A stretch of 64,000 nucleotides of DNA from assembly GCA_022701275.1 (NCBI GenBank), contig CP031740.1, positions 1,809,001-1,873,000 on the forward strand. The letters are read 5' to 3'. Below the pieces are notes generated by a model. It did not search any database and had not been told where the DNA came from. It saw only the letters and a program-made list of their open reading frames with translations. A program made the translations under genes and the position numbers. The DNA comes from Microcoleus vaginatus PCC 9802 (GTDB lineage: Bacteria > Cyanobacteriota > Cyanobacteriia > Cyanobacteriales > Microcoleaceae). Below are positions 63,723 through 64,000 of this stretch, piece by piece (the first letter of the stretch is position 1; each line of letters opens with the position of its first letter).

Positions 63723-64000
63723 ATGTCTAATTTAGTTAAGGTTGACTTGCTCGCTGCCTCCGAAGCGGGAAATCTCAAAGCATTAGCACTGTCTAATACA
63801 GAAATTGACGAAAAGCTGCGCTCGGTGCCCGTGTTTGTGATTACAGATGCGGTTGGTGCGCCCCTCATCGCTTCTGTTCCCAAACAAGGTCAGGGTCAAA
63901 CCGGCAATGATTCGGTGACAGGAATTTTTATCAGCCAGCAGGATGCTCAAGCTTTTGTCGATCAACTGAAAACTACAAACCCTCAGTTGGCGGCGTCGGT
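63723..64000 (+). CDS. Tic22-like protein (partial, runs off the window)
   Basis: 93 codons are visible without a stop, starting MSNLVKVDLLAASEAGNLKA. The Tic22-family features are KLRSVPVFVITDAVGAPLIA, then VTGIFISQQDAQAFVDQLK and NPQLAASV. Cyanobacterial Tic22 is a periplasmic or thylakoid-lumen protein linked to outer-membrane biogenesis. No clear signal peptide is present with this start; AGGGG lies about 11 nt upstream. The 3' end lies beyond 64000. It is preceded by thioredoxin on the same strand. Confidence 0.8.
   Translation, partial: MSNLVKVDLLAASEAGNLKALALSNTEIDEKLRSVPVFVITDAVGAPLIASVPKQGQGQTGNDSVTGIFISQQDAQAFVDQLKTTNPQLAAS

Noticed and set aside
1..64000. tRNA or rRNA genes
   Set aside because: No T-loop/acceptor combinations or rRNA signatures were recognised by eye; a tRNAscan or Infernal run would be needed to exclude them.

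Overview
The window is cyanobacterial chromosome. It carries photosystem genes (psbB, psbT, psaF, psaJ), a DnaK2-type chaperone, an RbcR regulator, a Tic22-like protein and many GCGATCGC-type (HIP1) palindromes. Abundant 7-nt tandem repeats and dispersed palindromes, with no heterocyst genes in view, suggest a filamentous Oscillatoriales/Microcoleus-like strain. That lineage guess is inference. I recognised no rRNA, tRNA or CRISPR array.

Layout. 0.7-3.3 kb: DUF4112 membrane protein and dnaK. 3.9-12.4 kb: a sugar-polymer locus with treY and treZ on the minus strand facing a glycogen-debranching glucosidase and glucokinase. 12.4-13.5 kb: eleven REP palindromes beside their likely REP-associated tyrosine transposase (RAYT). 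13.5-18 kb: EVE protein, SRPBCC protein and a double-FHA ABC transporter cut in two by an IS630 element. 18-22 kb: ABC-class ATPase, M28 peptidase and a coiled-coil protein. 22.4-29 kb: small exported-protein candidate, four-PAS GGDEF/EAL protein and glycogen phosphorylase. 29-33.6 kb: gene relics, mnmG, a second IS630 and a conserved unknown. 33.8-37.7 kb: psbB, psbT, nrdR and ribosomal protein S1. 38-44 kb: nucleotide cyclase and a 1407-residue CheB-CheR-histidine kinase-receiver fusion. 44-50 kb: HAD phosphatase, GNAT acetyltransferase, tsaD, psaF-psaJ, nitrilase-family amidase and ilvN. 50-56 kb: GAF/PAS/GGDEF/EAL protein, lone TnpB-like protein and quinone oxidoreductase. 56-61 kb: nested MITE-like repeats, a third IS630 abutting an asparagine-synthetase-like gene, and a Ser/Thr kinase. 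61-64 kb: rbcR, an NnrU/Z-ISO protein, a thioredoxin and the start of a Tic22-like gene.

How the genes work together. Glycogen phosphorylase, debranching enzyme and glucokinase can break glycogen down to phosphorylated sugars, while TreY and TreZ turn maltodextrins into trehalose, so about 25 kb encodes most of the glycogen-to-trehalose and glycogen-to-glycolysis routes. Two c-di-GMP turnover proteins, a cyclase and the CheB/CheR hybrid kinase form a strong second-messenger and signalling content.

The most distinctive theme is repeat DNA acting on genes. REP palindromes lie in frame inside tsaD and inside the RAYT gene. A 7-nt repeat is translated inside an ATPase. Two IS630 insertions touch coding sequence: one splits the ABC transporter and one supplies a stop codon. 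The lone TnpB-like protein lacks expected acidic residues. I found no clearly new defence or biosynthetic system. The RAYT/REP network and the altered TnpB are the best leads.
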